25,350 nt of DNA. Origin: a virus. The stretch lies in the IMG/VR virus record IMGVR_UViG_3300032331_003108, positions 1-25,350 of that record, one strand, 5' to 3'. This document shows, one piece after another, positions 1 through 9,478 of this stretch. The translations under genes were made by a program, and so were the position numbers. Below the pieces are notes generated by a model. It was not told where the DNA came from, searched no databases, and worked only from the letters and a program-made list of their open reading frames with translations. How positions within the stretch are numbered: position 1 is the first letter of the stretch; the number at the start of each line of letters is the position of its first letter.

Positions 1-204
1 ACGACCACGTTGAGTAGGTAAGGCAGCTAATTCTTTTTTACCTAATTTTTTATTTTGGGTGTGTTTAAATATTTTTTTACCTATATATTGGCGATTTGTT
101 TCTAAATTGGTTGTTAGGTAAACATAACCGTAGTACTCGTCTGTGTTGAAATCTGGATTGTTTATGAGATCTTCAACATAGGTACATTTTTCTATTTGAA
201 CCAT
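1..204 (-). CDS. GIY-YIG endonuclease-like protein, 3' part cut by window edge
   Basis: The first 68 residues of a protein run off the left edge of the window; the start ATG is at 204. Residues 26-29 read GYVY and residues 40-42 read YIG, separated by ten residues, which is the two-strand signature of the GIY-YIG nuclease fold. It is followed by GKK and a basic stretch, as in the phage-encoded GIY-YIG proteins often annotated as homing or Seg-like endonucleases. The catalytic Arg and Glu of the family would lie further on and cannot be seen. The gene starts two bases beyond the stop of the 302-aa structural gene, so it is probably co-transcribed at the end of the late operon. The fold is a reasonable call; the homing role is inference. 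Confidence 0.6.
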   Translation of the reverse strand, partial: MVQIEKCTYVEDLINNPDFNTDEYYGYVYLTTNLETNRQYIGKKIFKHTQNKKLGKKELAALPTQRGR

Positions 205-205
205 A

Positions 206-1114
206 TTACATGTCTAAATTTATTAATATTGTTGTGTCTGTTGTAGCACTGGTTGGTAATGGTTGAGATAATTTACCTACAGCTAATAGATTTTGTGCTT
301 CATCATATAAACCAACGGTTGATACATAAGGAGCCCATTGTGAACTTGTTGTGTAAGAATATACTGAACCACTTGTGTCGTATTGAAGAGTTGGATTTAA
401 TGTGTAGTTAAATTCATTTTCTCTAAATGTACATTTATATTGTGTTTCATATATCATGTAAGAAGAAGAAAATGAACATGTTACATTTGATGAAACAATT
501 GAACCAGATGCTAAACCTTGATCTGTTATAGTAATCATACCATGTGGATAAAATATATTTCCTACTATAGCACTGCCTGATTTTAAATTACCCTCACCAT
601 CATCTGTAAGTACAAAAGTACTACCTGAAGTGAAAGAATATCTAAATGAGTTTGGTAATATATAATCTCCAAATAATCGAGATGGGACTGATATTACTCC
701 AACAAATTTATTAGATCCAGTTGGAAACGATTTAGCAAACGTTAATGTGGTTTGGTTGTAAGTATCGTACATTCCTGGAGATGGAGTTGTACCTACTAAT
801 ACATTACTACCTGTATTTACTCCAGGGATTATACTTGATGTATTTACATTATCACCATAACTAGAACTTAAATAATTACTATAATATAATTGTTGTATTG
901 AATCATATACTAACTCTTGATCTTGGGTTGATATGTATCCTGTTGTTGGGTTTGAACCAGATATAAAGGGTCTTGAATTTATATTCTTACCCAAAAATCT
1001 ATCTATACCAACAGTAGGAGCAATCATACCAGAACCACTAAAAGTAAACGATTTGTTTACTTCGAATGGTGTCACTATGACATCAGATGCTAAAAGTTGT
1101 TTAAATGCTATCAT
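206..1114 (-). CDS. Phage structural (tail/baseplate-associated) protein, paralogue of the upstream 348-aa protein
   Basis: This 302-aa protein is rich in Ser, Thr, Gly, Asn and Tyr with repeated TSGS/SGS turns, as expected of a beta-rich virion protein. Its last 90 residues match the C-terminus of the next gene upstream: an NEFNYTLNP block, a VGLYDEAQNLLAVGKLSQP block, and a terminal INLDM that corresponds to IKLDF. The N-termini also correspond loosely (a hydrophobic start, then a D-V-V strand). No signal peptide, membrane segment or enzyme motif is visible. It begins three bases after its paralogue ends, without room for a promoter, so the pair should be co-expressed late. The exact virion position (fibre, baseplate or whisker) cannot be read from sequence. 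Confidence 0.7.
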   Translation of the reverse strand: MIAFKQLLASDVIVTPFEVNKSFTFSGSGMIAPTVGIDRFLGKNINSRPFISGSNPTTGYISTQDQELVYDSIQQLYYSNYLSSSYGDNVNTSSIIPGVNTGSNVLVGTTPSPGMYDTYNQTTLTFAKSFPTGSNKFVGVISVPSRLFGDYILPNSFRYSFTSGSTFVLTDDGEGNLKSGSAIVGNIFYPHGMITITDQGLASGSIVSSNVTCSFSSSYMIYETQYKCTFRENEFNYTLNPTLQYDTSGSVYSYTTSSQWAPYVSTVGLYDEAQNLLAVGKLSQPLPTSATTDTTILINLDM

Positions 1115-1117
1115 TCT

Positions 1118-2164
1118 CTAAAAATCAAGCTTAATCCTTACAAGTGCTTCTTTTGTGAAATTTTTAAGTAATGGTCTAGATAATTTAGCTACAGCCAGTA
1201 ATTCACTTGTATCATTATATAATCCAATTGTAGTAATATATGTTTGTGGATTGTTAATGAAATAAGGATATAATACTTCACCAGTTGAACCCGAAATATA
1301 AGATGGATTTTCTGAATAGTTATATTCTGAACTTCTAGGTCTTACAAAGATATAATCTGATGTTATTGTTTCTTGACTGTTGATTGAGAAACTTGCTGCT
1401 CCACTTATAGCTTGGAACATACTTCTATTAGGTGGAGTTGCAGGTCCATTTACTAAAGAACCAGTTGCTGAACCACTATATTGAAATCCTATACCCCCAC
1501 TTGTTGCAAAATCTGCTAATGCTAAAGGATTTAAGATAATGGAACCAATATCAGGTAATAACCAACCATATGAACCAGAATTTGCTGAGTATCCAGCTGC
1601 TGTATTACGAGCAGTAATAGTTGCTTTAGTACCTTGAGAACCAGTTATAAGTTGGAATACTCTACCAGCTTCAGTGTATTGAACTGTAGTAACATAATTA
1701 CTATCATCTGTTAAAGTTATTGAGCCAGAACTACCTGATAATCTTAGAGATAATGAGCCTAAAAATAAAGCTTCTTTATATCGTGTTCTATCAAATGTTA
1801 AAGCATAAAATTGAGATGATATTATTGTTCCGAATGCAAAATTTGTATTCTCATCACCAATAACTAAATCTTGCCACTGTCCAAAAATAGTACCTGTAGG
1901 AGATTTACCATTAACTGCTTGGTTATAATTAGTACTACCACTACCATTTGCATTACCATAAGCTATAGCAAATTGAATAGACGCAGCAGCATCAGTAGAT
2001 GCAGTTTGATATACGTTTAAGTAAAAATCACCTGATGAACCAGCTTCTTGAGTTGATGAGGAAAAAAATGTAGTTAATGTTGGACTCCCGTTTGACCATA
2101 AAGTTGCTGATATAGCATCAGAACTCACTACAAAATCTTCAGGGGCTAAAGGACTAAATGCCAT
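1118..2164 (-). CDS. Phage structural (tail/baseplate-associated) protein, paralogue of the downstream 302-aa protein
   Basis: This 348-aa Ser/Gly/Thr-rich protein is the larger of two adjacent paralogues. The shared C-terminal module includes SEYNYSENPSY, then TYITTIGLYNDTSELLAVAK, and ends IKLDF. This module is familiar from T4-like phages of marine bacteria, where it is annotated only as structural. The middle of the protein (roughly residues 60-250) differs from the paralogue and may be the variable, surface-exposed part. The 29-base gap before it is almost pure A/T on the coding strand and contains AATATTATAA, a weak variant of the motif seen before other late genes. The start at 2164 is the first ATG after the preceding stop. 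Confidence 0.72.
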   Translation of the reverse strand: MAFSPLAPEDFVVSSDAISATLWSNGSPTLTTFFSSSTQEAGSSGDFYLNVYQTASTDAAASIQFAIAYGNANGSGSTNYNQAVNGKSPTGTIFGQWQDLVIGDENTNFAFGTIISSQFYALTFDRTRYKEALFLGSLSLRLSGSSGSITLTDDSNYVTTVQYTEAGRVFQLITGSQGTKATITARNTAAGYSANSGSYGWLLPDIGSIILNPLALADFATSGGIGFQYSGSATGSLVNGPATPPNRSMFQAISGAASFSINSQETITSDYIFVRPRSSEYNYSENPSYISGSTGEVLYPYFINNPQTYITTIGLYNDTSELLAVAKLSRPLLKNFTKEALVRIKLDF

Positions 2165-2193
2165 GTTTATATATTTTTATTTTTATAATATTT

Positions 2194-2847
2194 TTAGGAT
2201 ACTTTTGTTACAGTTACAGGAATAGATAATCTAGCACCACTATCTCTACCAATTACAGTTAGTGTAGTATACAATGCTGTATTACTACCAAATAACGTGT
2301 TTACTGTGGTTGCACGTAAATTTATAGTGGCACCAACTACTGTTTTAGATACGCTTGTACCTAATGTTGTAGTTGTATTTAAAGCAGTAGCAGCTGGAGT
2401 ATTGATACCAACACCTTCAAACGTTTGCATTGTTCTAACATCACCTATTGTAGCTGTATATCCACTTGTTTCAAATGTATTACCACCTAAGTAATTTAAT
2501 GTTTGGGGAGTAATAGCTAATGAAACACCTTGTTTGATTACAATAGCTGGTAAACCTAAATCTAATATAGGTAATTTAGCTGTACCACGAGGTAATGTAA
2601 CTAATTTATATTTCATTGTTTGAGTTTCTTGAGGAAAAGCCTCAAGTAAAGGCATGTTATCTATAGCTTCTCCATAATATGCAGAACCTGAAGGATGGTT
2701 TGGGTTGTATAATGTATAATCAATTTCATCATCTGCTAATGCAAATTGTGTTATACGAAACGTTCCGTTATTTTGAGCCATAAGTTGACGACCTTTAGTT
2801 GTTAAGATAGCATCTACTGTTACAATAGTGTTATTTAAATATCCCAT
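2194..2847 (-). CDS. Conserved phage structural protein with YLNNTIVTVDAILT N-terminus
   Basis: This 217-aa protein has an N-terminal block (residues 3-50) with VDAILTTKGRQLMA and FRITQFALADDEIDYTLYN, followed by SGSAYYGEAIDNMPLLEAFP. I recognise this block as a well-conserved, functionally unassigned family in T4-like phages of aquatic bacteria, usually beside baseplate genes. The C-terminal half is Thr/Val-rich and looks like an Ig-like or other beta-sandwich domain (alternating hydrophobics, for example LYTTLTVIGRDSG). No catalytic residues are evident. It is preceded by a gap of about 70 bases holding a TATTTATAAT motif, so it may begin its own late transcript. Structural role is likely; the exact location in the particle is unknown. 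Confidence 0.72.
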   Translation of the reverse strand: MGYLNNTIVTVDAILTTKGRQLMAQNNGTFRITQFALADDEIDYTLYNPNHPSGSAYYGEAIDNMPLLEAFPQETQTMKYKLVTLPRGTAKLPILDLGLPAIVIKQGVSLAITPQTLNYLGGNTFETSGYTATIGDVRTMQTFEGVGINTPAATALNTTTTLGTSVSKTVVGATINLRATTVNTLFGSNTALYTTLTVIGRDSGARLSIPVTVTKVS

Positions 2848-2864
2848 TTTAATTGTTTGTTTAT

Positions 2865-2872
2865 TATAAATA
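2865..2872 (-). promoter_or_regulatory. Candidate late-promoter motif TATTTATA (copy 1)
   Basis: The coding strand reads ACATATTTATAATAAAC, ending about 15 bases before the start of the 217-aa structural gene. The same core is found just before four other genes. On the opposite strand the core is exactly TATAAATA, the T4 late -10 octamer. Function is inferred only from recurrence and position. Confidence 0.35.
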
Positions 2873-2890
2873 TGTTAAAGTTAAGGTTTA

Positions 2891-2968
2891 TTACCATATG
2901 TTTTTTAAGAATATAGTTTATGTTGGTTGATTACCATATGTTTTAAGAATATAGTCTAGGTTTTGAGT
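2891..2968. repeat. Imperfect tandem direct repeat, two copies of about 40 bp
   Basis: Positions 2891-2930 and 2931-2968 both begin TTACCATATG, then a T-run, AAGAATATAG and TYTAKG-like sequence. The copies differ by two bases in the T-run and a few substitutions near the end. The right-hand copy encodes the last residues of the 814-aa protein (LDYILKTYGN); the left-hand copy lies beyond its stop codon, with the reading frame altered by the T-run difference. It looks like a local slippage or duplication at the gene's 3' end. Confidence 0.8.
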
Positions 2969-5362
2969 TATTACCTGTTTAGGGTATTGTGATAATATAT
3001 AACCCTTTCCTGCACCTGCAAAATTTGAGTTTGGAAGACCAAATATAGTTAAACCATTTGTTGGATATTGGGCTTTAGTGACTAAAATACCTGCGTTACT
3101 TGAACCAGAATATTCTCCTATAAAAATAGGAGAGATTAATGAAGAATAAGCTGATCCTGTTTTAAACCAATATTTTATAGCAGCGGCGTTTTTAAATGTT
3201 ATATAATTATCACCAGGACCAGGACTAATATATTGATCTATTTCAAATGGAAATCCAACTTGCTGTAATGTTGTATTGCAAGTTGATGGTAAACCTCCTG
3301 TTAAATTAGTGATAGGTCCACTACCACTATAAAAACTTACAAAATATCTACCCCCATCATTTAAATTATCTAAAAAATAAGTATTTTCTATAAGTGATGA
3401 TGTATTTTGGAATAAATTTCCATTGATACTTATATCAGCTGATGGAATGTAAGTACTTTGATTATCTTGAATATAAATATATGGGGTGCCATTCATAAAG
3501 GATGGTGAACCTGTAGGATAAAATGTACCCCATGATTGTGCTATACTGTAATATGCATTAATTATACTTCTATTTTGAAAAGGATTACTTGTATTCCATG
3601 GTCCTAAACCAGCGGCACCAGTAAAGAAAAAAGAAATAGAGTCTGTTGTAGAATTATATGTAGTGAATTGAGTTAATTGATTAGCATAGGTTAAATCGAT
3701 GGCTTGCGCTAAAAAATTATTAATATTGTTAACCGCAAATCCTGGCATTAGTACAGAAGCAGAAACTGTTACTTTATAAATACGATTAGATGCTACAGAA
3801 GCAGAATATATTGGATCAAAATTTAATTCTGCCCAAGATGCTGTAACTACTGAACCAGTTCCCGCAGCTGCTGGTGGTGGTGGATTACTTCCATTAACAG
3901 AACCTGTAACATAACCACCAACAAGGATTAGAGGTCCTGCTGTTGGTTGTATATAATTAGATGCTAAATAATAAGTTGCACTAGGTAATGTTAATGATGG
4001 GTACGTTATATTAAGCTGAGTAGGTAATGTTGGAGAATTAGTATATTGATATTGAAATGCTGGTGAACCAGATGGAAATGTTTTTTCTAAAATATCATAA
4101 TATATGTCAGTTCCTGGTTTAATAACAGCAACATCATCTCTAGTTTCACCTACTAAATAAATATTACCCATACTTAACCCACCACCATTAACATTTTCAG
4201 GATACCCAGGACCACCCCAATTCATTTCATATATGCAACTATCTAACCATTGTATTACTACATTGCCTGGAGAGGATTTTTGGAGCATTCTTCTAGAATT
4301 TGGATTAGTAGAAGTAGGAGATACTGAATCTCCAGGCCAAGATCCTGTATAACCATATACTGAAGCTGTTGTAAATTGGCTAGCACTTGTATAAACATTT
4401 AAAGCTATAGCATTTTGTTGTTTACCAACATATCTTCCACTTATTTGAGAATAATATGAATAGTTCCATGGTTGTACTTGAGCACGAGGTGCGCTACCAT
4501 TTAATATAGCTGCTTGATTTTGAGCTACTATTTGACCACCATTAAAATCAACATCCATGTATAATGCACTAATATTGTTTGCATCAACATTGTTTTGAAT
4601 AACATTACAGTCACTATTATAAAAATTGTAACTAGCATATGGTTCAAGTACAGTTATATCGTAGTTTGAAGCTTCAGGGGCGTATGATTGGGTAATATAA
4701 AGGTTCGCACTACTTAATGTGACAGTTACTCCACCAGTTCCAATTACTCCTGTATCAATTTTCACAACATATTTATCTCCTTCTATTGGAGTAAATGAAC
4801 CAGAAGCGCTCCAACTATTTGTTCCAAATGATGGGATTTGAGCTAGAGGAACTGGACTTAGTCTAAAAGAAGTACCGTTATTTAAATTATACAATGATAT
4901 ACTTCCAGATACTTGAGAATATGGGGGACTATCTGGGGACCATGAAAAACTTATAACAACTTCAACATCCATGGAAACATTTGGTGTATTACCTAAGGTC
5001 CATTCACCTGTAGATATATTAAGATATCCTAATGAATTAGCAGTTGCACTATTATAGCTATTAACTGTAAATTCTCTATTAAAGTAATTTTGAGGAGTAG
5101 ATTTATATCCATTTACTACATAATCTAATATCTCTTGATCAGCAGATGAAGTTACATTTAATGGAACTATCTTATAAAGATAGTATGTTGAGTATTCTGA
5201 TATAGATACTACATTATATTGTACAGCATTATTTATATCAGAAAACTTAATTCTAATATCAGTTAGATTTTGTAATTCAATTGAATTATCTAAACTACCA
5301 CTATCTTGTTTAGCGATTTTAATATATTTTACTCCGTCTGTGTATACTGGTGTATTAGGCAT
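2918..5362 (-). CDS. Large beta-rich phage structural protein (tail/baseplate or fibre component)
   Basis: This 814-aa protein is dominated by Ser, Thr, Asn, Gly and Tyr with many SGS/TGS turns and no visible membrane segment, signal peptide or enzyme motif. Residues from about 120 to 225 contain VSMDVEVVISFSWSPDS and a GDKYVVKIDTG stretch, resembling a carbohydrate-binding-like beta-sandwich, though I cannot assign a family. The C-terminal segment has an extended Tyr/Asn-rich region followed by GLPNSNFAGAGKGYILSQYP. It lies between the 1250-aa and 217-aa structural genes with only 12 bases to the former, consistent with co-transcription. In T4-like baseplate order this is where gp8-gp10 analogues sit, but sequence similarity is not visible to me. 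Its 3' end carries a tandem duplication. Confidence 0.68.
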   Translation of the reverse strand: MPNTPVYTDGVKYIKIAKQDSGSLDNSIELQNLTDIRIKFSDINNAVQYNVVSISEYSTYYLYKIVPLNVTSSADQEILDYVVNGYKSTPQNYFNREFTVNSYNSATANSLGYLNISTGEWTLGNTPNVSMDVEVVISFSWSPDSPPYSQVSGSISLYNLNNGTSFRLSPVPLAQIPSFGTNSWSASGSFTPIEGDKYVVKIDTGVIGTGGVTVTLSSANLYITQSYAPEASNYDITVLEPYASYNFYNSDCNVIQNNVDANNISALYMDVDFNGGQIVAQNQAAILNGSAPRAQVQPWNYSYYSQISGRYVGKQQNAIALNVYTSASQFTTASVYGYTGSWPGDSVSPTSTNPNSRRMLQKSSPGNVVIQWLDSCIYEMNWGGPGYPENVNGGGLSMGNIYLVGETRDDVAVIKPGTDIYYDILEKTFPSGSPAFQYQYTNSPTLPTQLNITYPSLTLPSATYYLASNYIQPTAGPLILVGGYVTGSVNGSNPPPPAAAGTGSVVTASWAELNFDPIYSASVASNRIYKVTVSASVLMPGFAVNNINNFLAQAIDLTYANQLTQFTTYNSTTDSISFFFTGAAGLGPWNTSNPFQNRSIINAYYSIAQSWGTFYPTGSPSFMNGTPYIYIQDNQSTYIPSADISINGNLFQNTSSLIENTYFLDNLNDGGRYFVSFYSGSGPITNLTGGLPSTCNTTLQQVGFPFEIDQYISPGPGDNYITFKNAAAIKYWFKTGSAYSSLISPIFIGEYSGSSNAGILVTKAQYPTNGLTIFGLPNSNFAGAGKGYILSQYPKQVITQNLDYILKTYGNQPT

Positions 5363-5374
5363 ATTTATTATTTA

Positions 5375-8300
5375 TTATTGAGTATTATTATTGTTACCAC
5401 CATCATTATAAGTTGGTGCATTGTAACTTCCAAAATCCCAATATAAATATATTTCACCTGGATTAGGTGACGTATTTGGGTTAAGAAATACGTTAAGAGA
5501 ATTATCAGAACCTAAAAGTTGAGTTGACTTATAAAAAATAGGTTTATATTTAGTTTCTATTGTATTAGCACGTAAATATATTTCACAATCTGGGTCGGTT
5601 AGATTACCGTTTGAAACTGTAATTACTGAACCACTAAGTTCACCATTGAAAAATTCATCTTGATTTGATTGAGTAAATACTACATTACCAACTAAACTAG
5701 GTGTAGTACCACTCCAACTTTGAGTAATATTAACATATAAGTCAGTAGATGCAGTTCCATTAAATTCAGGCATTACTCCACCAGAACTACCTGTTACTTG
5801 TTCAATAGGAAATGATTCGTAATCTGTAGATGATGTGTAAATTCTTTGACCATCTAGTATTCCAGGTATACCTCGTATTGAACCTGTTATTGTTATATCT
5901 TCAAATACATTAGGACTATTCCATACTGGAGTACTACCACTACCATAAACAGATTGGGTTGTATATAAATCCATTTGTGGAGTTGGGTAACGATTACGTT
6001 CCAATAAATGTTGTTTAATTACAACACCTGATGCTAGAGCGGTATGTGCAGGAACAAAATCTTGAAGCATCTTAAATAAAGAGTTATCAAAGAATTTGAT
6101 AAGTCTTACATAATCCCAAATGTTATAATTTGACTTATATTTTTCAAAATATGTGTTACGTAGTGTATCTAATGCGGTATAACTAGTATTTCTAGACGGT
6201 ATATAACGTGGATCACCAATATATTCACCCATATTGAAATATCCAAATGTATCGTTGATATCGTCGTTTATTTCGTTTTGAGGTGAGAATGCTACTTCAA
6301 CATAATCAACATTATTAGTATAAGAACTACTTATTGATGGTTGTTGTTGAACTGATACAAATGGTGATAAAACTTTATTATCAGGTATGTTACTATCACT
6401 TCCCGAGTATGGTAATACTATATTTTTATTTTGGATTTTTTCAGATACAGCGTTTTGTATACCTGCGGGTACTTGGTCATAAAAGAATGTTTCTGTATTA
6501 GAGACAAATTGTCCATCTGTTAAATTTATACTAGCAGTACTAGTAGATACAAAAGATGATGTTGTTGTCCAAGAACCAGTAATTTTAGGATGGATAGATG
6601 TACTACCTGTATATAGTTCTCCACCTAATGGTAATCTAAAAGCTAAATAATCATATCCATCTCCAACTCCATTCCCTTCAATAGAGTATGGGTTCATGAT
6701 ATAATCTTTAATACTAGATTCGTTTAATGCTAAATTTCCATAATAACGTACTTCCTGTAATGAACCAGATAATGGTTTGTATTGAATTGAATTATATGTT
6801 GAGGCAGAAGGTAAGAATGATGATGTTACGGCATTTGTCCATCCAGAAAAACCACCTAAAGAATAAGTATATGATGCGGATGCATAATATCCTAATTTAT
6901 TTCCGTCGTATCCATCATATTGAATATTACCAGCATATATTGTAGCAGTTGTACTTGTAACTGTTAACGTTACTGACCACCAATCTTCATTTAAAAAAGG
7001 TAAATATAATGTTGGGGTAAGTGCAGGAAGACTTGGTCCAAAAAATTTTAACTCTGCATATTGATTGTAAGGGTCAGGTATTGAACCAGCATATGATCCA
7101 CTAGTTAAGCCAGATCCAGTATAATTTAATACTACACATGGTTTATCAATCCCATTATCTAAACACCATAATGTTGTTTTAGTGTTGGTAAAAATATCTT
7201 CAGTATTTGCTACTTTAAATCTAAATTGTAGTGTAGTTGGTCTATTATTATTAATAACAGAATTCCAATTTGAGTTAAGTTGAAAATTTGTTCTTACAGC
7301 AGGAGCTGTAGGAGCTGAAGATGTGTAGTTGTAAGCATAATTATATTCATCTTGCCAGTAATCCCAAGTGTTAGAATCTTTATTTTTTCCTCCAAACTCA
7401 TTTATACGTAAAATGGTATCTGGTATACCATATGATGTTATTAAAGCACGTAAACCTTCAGGCGTACCTTTTTTCTTTAAAATATAAGGTAAATTATGAT
7501 ATATACGTTTATAAGTTTCAGCATTAATATCAAATGTAGGATCCAATGAACCTGTACTTGAGGCTGTAACGTAAGTGTTAATATAATCTAAAAAAGAACC
7601 TGTTGGAACAGGTAATGATCCTGTTGTAAAAGGTAAATTATATAAGCTACCTGAAGGTGTTATACCTAATAGAGCTGAGTATAAGTCGTCTGTTGAGAAG
7701 TTGTTTTGGTATATTTTAATTCCTAAATCTCTTAAAACATCTGCTACTAAATCTTTAGATACACCATGATCAACACGATTATCAGCATTATATTTATTTG
7801 TTACATCTTTTATATATACCCAAACACTATCAAAGTTTTGACCAACCATATCAACAAATAATATATATTGATCGTTATTTGAATCATCTGTTAAATATGA
7901 TGGTATAGCGTTTATTAAACGATTATTATTTTGTGAATCATAATCTTCAGCAACTATTGATTGTGATGCTAAAAATGCTAAACCGTTAACTGAGTTAGGA
8001 GATGAATTTATATATGGGTATGTAGAGTTAGTTTTAGGCCATGCTGTACTACCTGATTCATAATATAGATAATACTCATATCCATCAAATCCTGTTATAA
8101 TTTCATCTATTTTATTTGTCCAAATATTACTACTATTTATAATAAAAGAGTTCGTTGTACTTGTGATTAAGTTAGCATTTGATTGATATTGATCAATTAA
8201 AGATAATTTATAATAAAAATTTTCTAACCGTGTTTTAGCTGAAGAGAAAAAAACAAATTCAGAGTAATCTGAATAGTTTATATTTATTTCTAAACCTTTT

Positions 8301-9127
8301 TCGGCTAATATACTATTAATCTGGTATTGTAGACTATTTGATCCTAAAGGTGATGTATTTGAAGTTAAACTATTATACGTGACATATGGGGTAGAATTAT
8401 TAATTTGATCTTTTATTGCTATGTTAGTGTTAGGACCTCTAAGATAAATATTTTGATCTAATTCATCAAATGTTTGGATAATATTAATATTATAAGCAAC
8501 TGGTTCAGCTATAGATTCTACTACCCAACATTGTGATTGAATGCTGAAGTTGTTAGGTAAAGGTTCATATAATTTAATTAATACTGTTGGATCATTTGGG
8601 TTAGTAGTAACATCTAATAAAATATTATTAGCAATAATGAGGTTATTATCACCAAAATCAAGGTAAAAATCTATAAATAAACCACTAGAATTTCTATAAG
8701 TAATAAAATCACTTACACTTGTTATCACTTCACCGTTAGGAATAACAGTTGTATTAAGTCTAACTTCAGTTCTATCTGAACTAATTTGGTCTATATAATA
8801 ACGATTAAGAGGACTTGAACCTGCTCTATTTCTTAAAAAATTATATAATGTATTATAATTTCCTTCAGTATAACCTTGAGTTTTTAAATCATTTTCAGGA
8901 TCTATAAAAAGATTATTATTTAATAAAGTAAATTGTAGATATCCAATAGTATTTGAAAATAATATATTATTATTTAAATCATATATGAAATATTCTATAT
9001 GATCCGTAGTTGAATCAAAATTCTCAAACGTATCTGTTGTAGAGATGAGATTAATATCATCTGGAGTGTAAGTTTGGAGTTCAAATGTTACTGCGTCTAA
9101 ACTCTGTATGTTAACAATTTCGGCCAT
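5375..9127 (-). CDS. 1250-aa baseplate/tail structural protein with LamG-like domain (gp7 position)
   Basis: This is the largest gene in the window. The N-terminal 500 residues are Asn/Ser-rich beta structure. Residues about 540-582 form a conserved block (YHNLPYILKKKGTPEG, then RALITSYGIPDTILRINEFGG). Residues about 605-815 look like a LamG/concanavalin-like jelly roll: LQFRFKVANTEDIF, WCLDNG, WWSVTLTVTSTTATIYAG and a closing LSGSLQEVRYYGNLAL. A second conserved block around residue 1020-1055 reads FFDNSLFKMLQDFVPA and then HLLERNRYP. These blocks recur in large structural proteins of phages from aquatic Bacteroidetes. Being downstream of gp25 and gp6 matches the position of T4 gp7, but homology to gp7 is inference. 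The LamG-like module could bind glycans. Confidence 0.7.
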   Translation of the reverse strand: MAEIVNIQSLDAVTFELQTYTPDDINLISTTDTFENFDSTTDHIEYFIYDLNNNILFSNTIGYLQFTLLNNNLFIDPENDLKTQGYTEGNYNTLYNFLRNRAGSSPLNRYYIDQISSDRTEVRLNTTVIPNGEVITSVSDFITYRNSSGLFIDFYLDFGDNNLIIANNILLDVTTNPNDPTVLIKLYEPLPNNFSIQSQCWVVESIAEPVAYNINIIQTFDELDQNIYLRGPNTNIAIKDQINNSTPYVTYNSLTSNTSPLGSNSLQYQINSILAEKGLEININYSDYSEFVFFSSAKTRLENFYYKLSLIDQYQSNANLITSTTNSFIINSSNIWTNKIDEIITGFDGYEYYLYYESGSTAWPKTNSTYPYINSSPNSVNGLAFLASQSIVAEDYDSQNNNRLINAIPSYLTDDSNNDQYILFVDMVGQNFDSVWVYIKDVTNKYNADNRVDHGVSKDLVADVLRDLGIKIYQNNFSTDDLYSALLGITPSGSLYNLPFTTGSLPVPTGSFLDYINTYVTASSTGSLDPTFDINAETYKRIYHNLPYILKKKGTPEGLRALITSYGIPDTILRINEFGGKNKDSNTWDYWQDEYNYAYNYTSSAPTAPAVRTNFQLNSNWNSVINNNRPTTLQFRFKVANTEDIFTNTKTTLWCLDNGIDKPCVVLNYTGSGLTSGSYAGSIPDPYNQYAELKFFGPSLPALTPTLYLPFLNEDWWSVTLTVTSTTATIYAGNIQYDGYDGNKLGYYASASYTYSLGGFSGWTNAVTSSFLPSASTYNSIQYKPLSGSLQEVRYYGNLALNESSIKDYIMNPYSIEGNGVGDGYDYLAFRLPLGGELYTGSTSIHPKITGSWTTTSSFVSTSTASINLTDGQFVSNTETFFYDQVPAGIQNAVSEKIQNKNIVLPYSGSDSNIPDNKVLSPFVSVQQQPSISSSYTNNVDYVEVAFSPQNEINDDINDTFGYFNMGEYIGDPRYIPSRNTSYTALDTLRNTYFEKYKSNYNIWDYVRLIKFFDNSLFKMLQDFVPAHTALASGVVIKQHLLERNRYPTPQMDLYTTQSVYGSGSTPVWNSPNVFEDITITGSIRGIPGILDGQRIYTSSTDYESFPIEQVTGSSGGVMPEFNGTASTDLYVNITQSWSGTTPSLVGNVVFTQSNQDEFFNGELSGSVITVSNGNLTDPDCEIYLRANTIETKYKPIFYKSTQLLGSDNSLNVFLNPNTSPNPGEIYLYWDFGSYNAPTYNDGGNNNNTQ

Positions 9128-9130
9128 ATT

Positions 9131-9478
9131 TTATATATTTGTTAAGTCTAAGACGTTTTGTTGTAAATCAAAATTTTCTTGTCTTAATTGGTTTATTTCT
9201 TCAAGGAGTGATTGTATTAATTCATCATTTTCATTTGATGTTTCTCCAATATATTCAGTACTTGTCTTTACAAGATACTCATGGGAATTGACTTCTCCAA
9301 ATTTAGGTATAGTAAAGAATAATTGTTGATAGTATGTAAAGAATTGTTGTACAGATATAGGTTGATCTGCTGCTGTATTTATAGTAGGTTGGGTAAGTTG
9401 GCTAAAAGATGTGTCAATTACTTTTTCATAAGAACTCTTATTAAATGATGGTTTTAATATTATTATTTGATCTGCCAT
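9131..9478 (-). CDS. Small phage protein with C-terminal coiled coil
   Basis: This 115-aa protein ends in a clear heptad-like region (residues about 84-112, ELIQSLLEEINQLRQENFDL) and has an aromatic FFTYYQQLFFTIPKF segment in the middle. It sits between the DNRLRE-like protein and the 1250-aa protein, starting with a one-base TAATG overlap with the former and ending three bases before the latter. That arrangement argues for coupled translation with the baseplate genes and suggests an oligomerising accessory or chaperone of the neighbouring large protein. I do not recognise a named family. Confidence 0.6.
   Translation of the reverse strand: MADQIIILKPSFNKSSYEKVIDTSFSQLTQPTINTAADQPISVQQFFTYYQQLFFTIPKFGEVNSHEYLVKTSTEYIGETSNENDELIQSLLEEINQLRQENFDLQQNVLDLTNI

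Noticed and set aside
2865-2872. T4-style late promoters driving plus-strand transcription from TATAAATA
   Set aside because: The octamer points away from all genes and no plus-strand gene follows; kept only as an orientation puzzle.
6727-6945. Plus-strand ORF of 72 codons, and similar plus-strand ORFs at 933, 2297, 9108, 12165, 13056, 14025, 15746, 17401, 18684, 22779, 23359 and 24480
   Set aside because: All lie opposite well-supported minus-strand genes, have low-complexity or unlikely composition, and lack conserved motifs.
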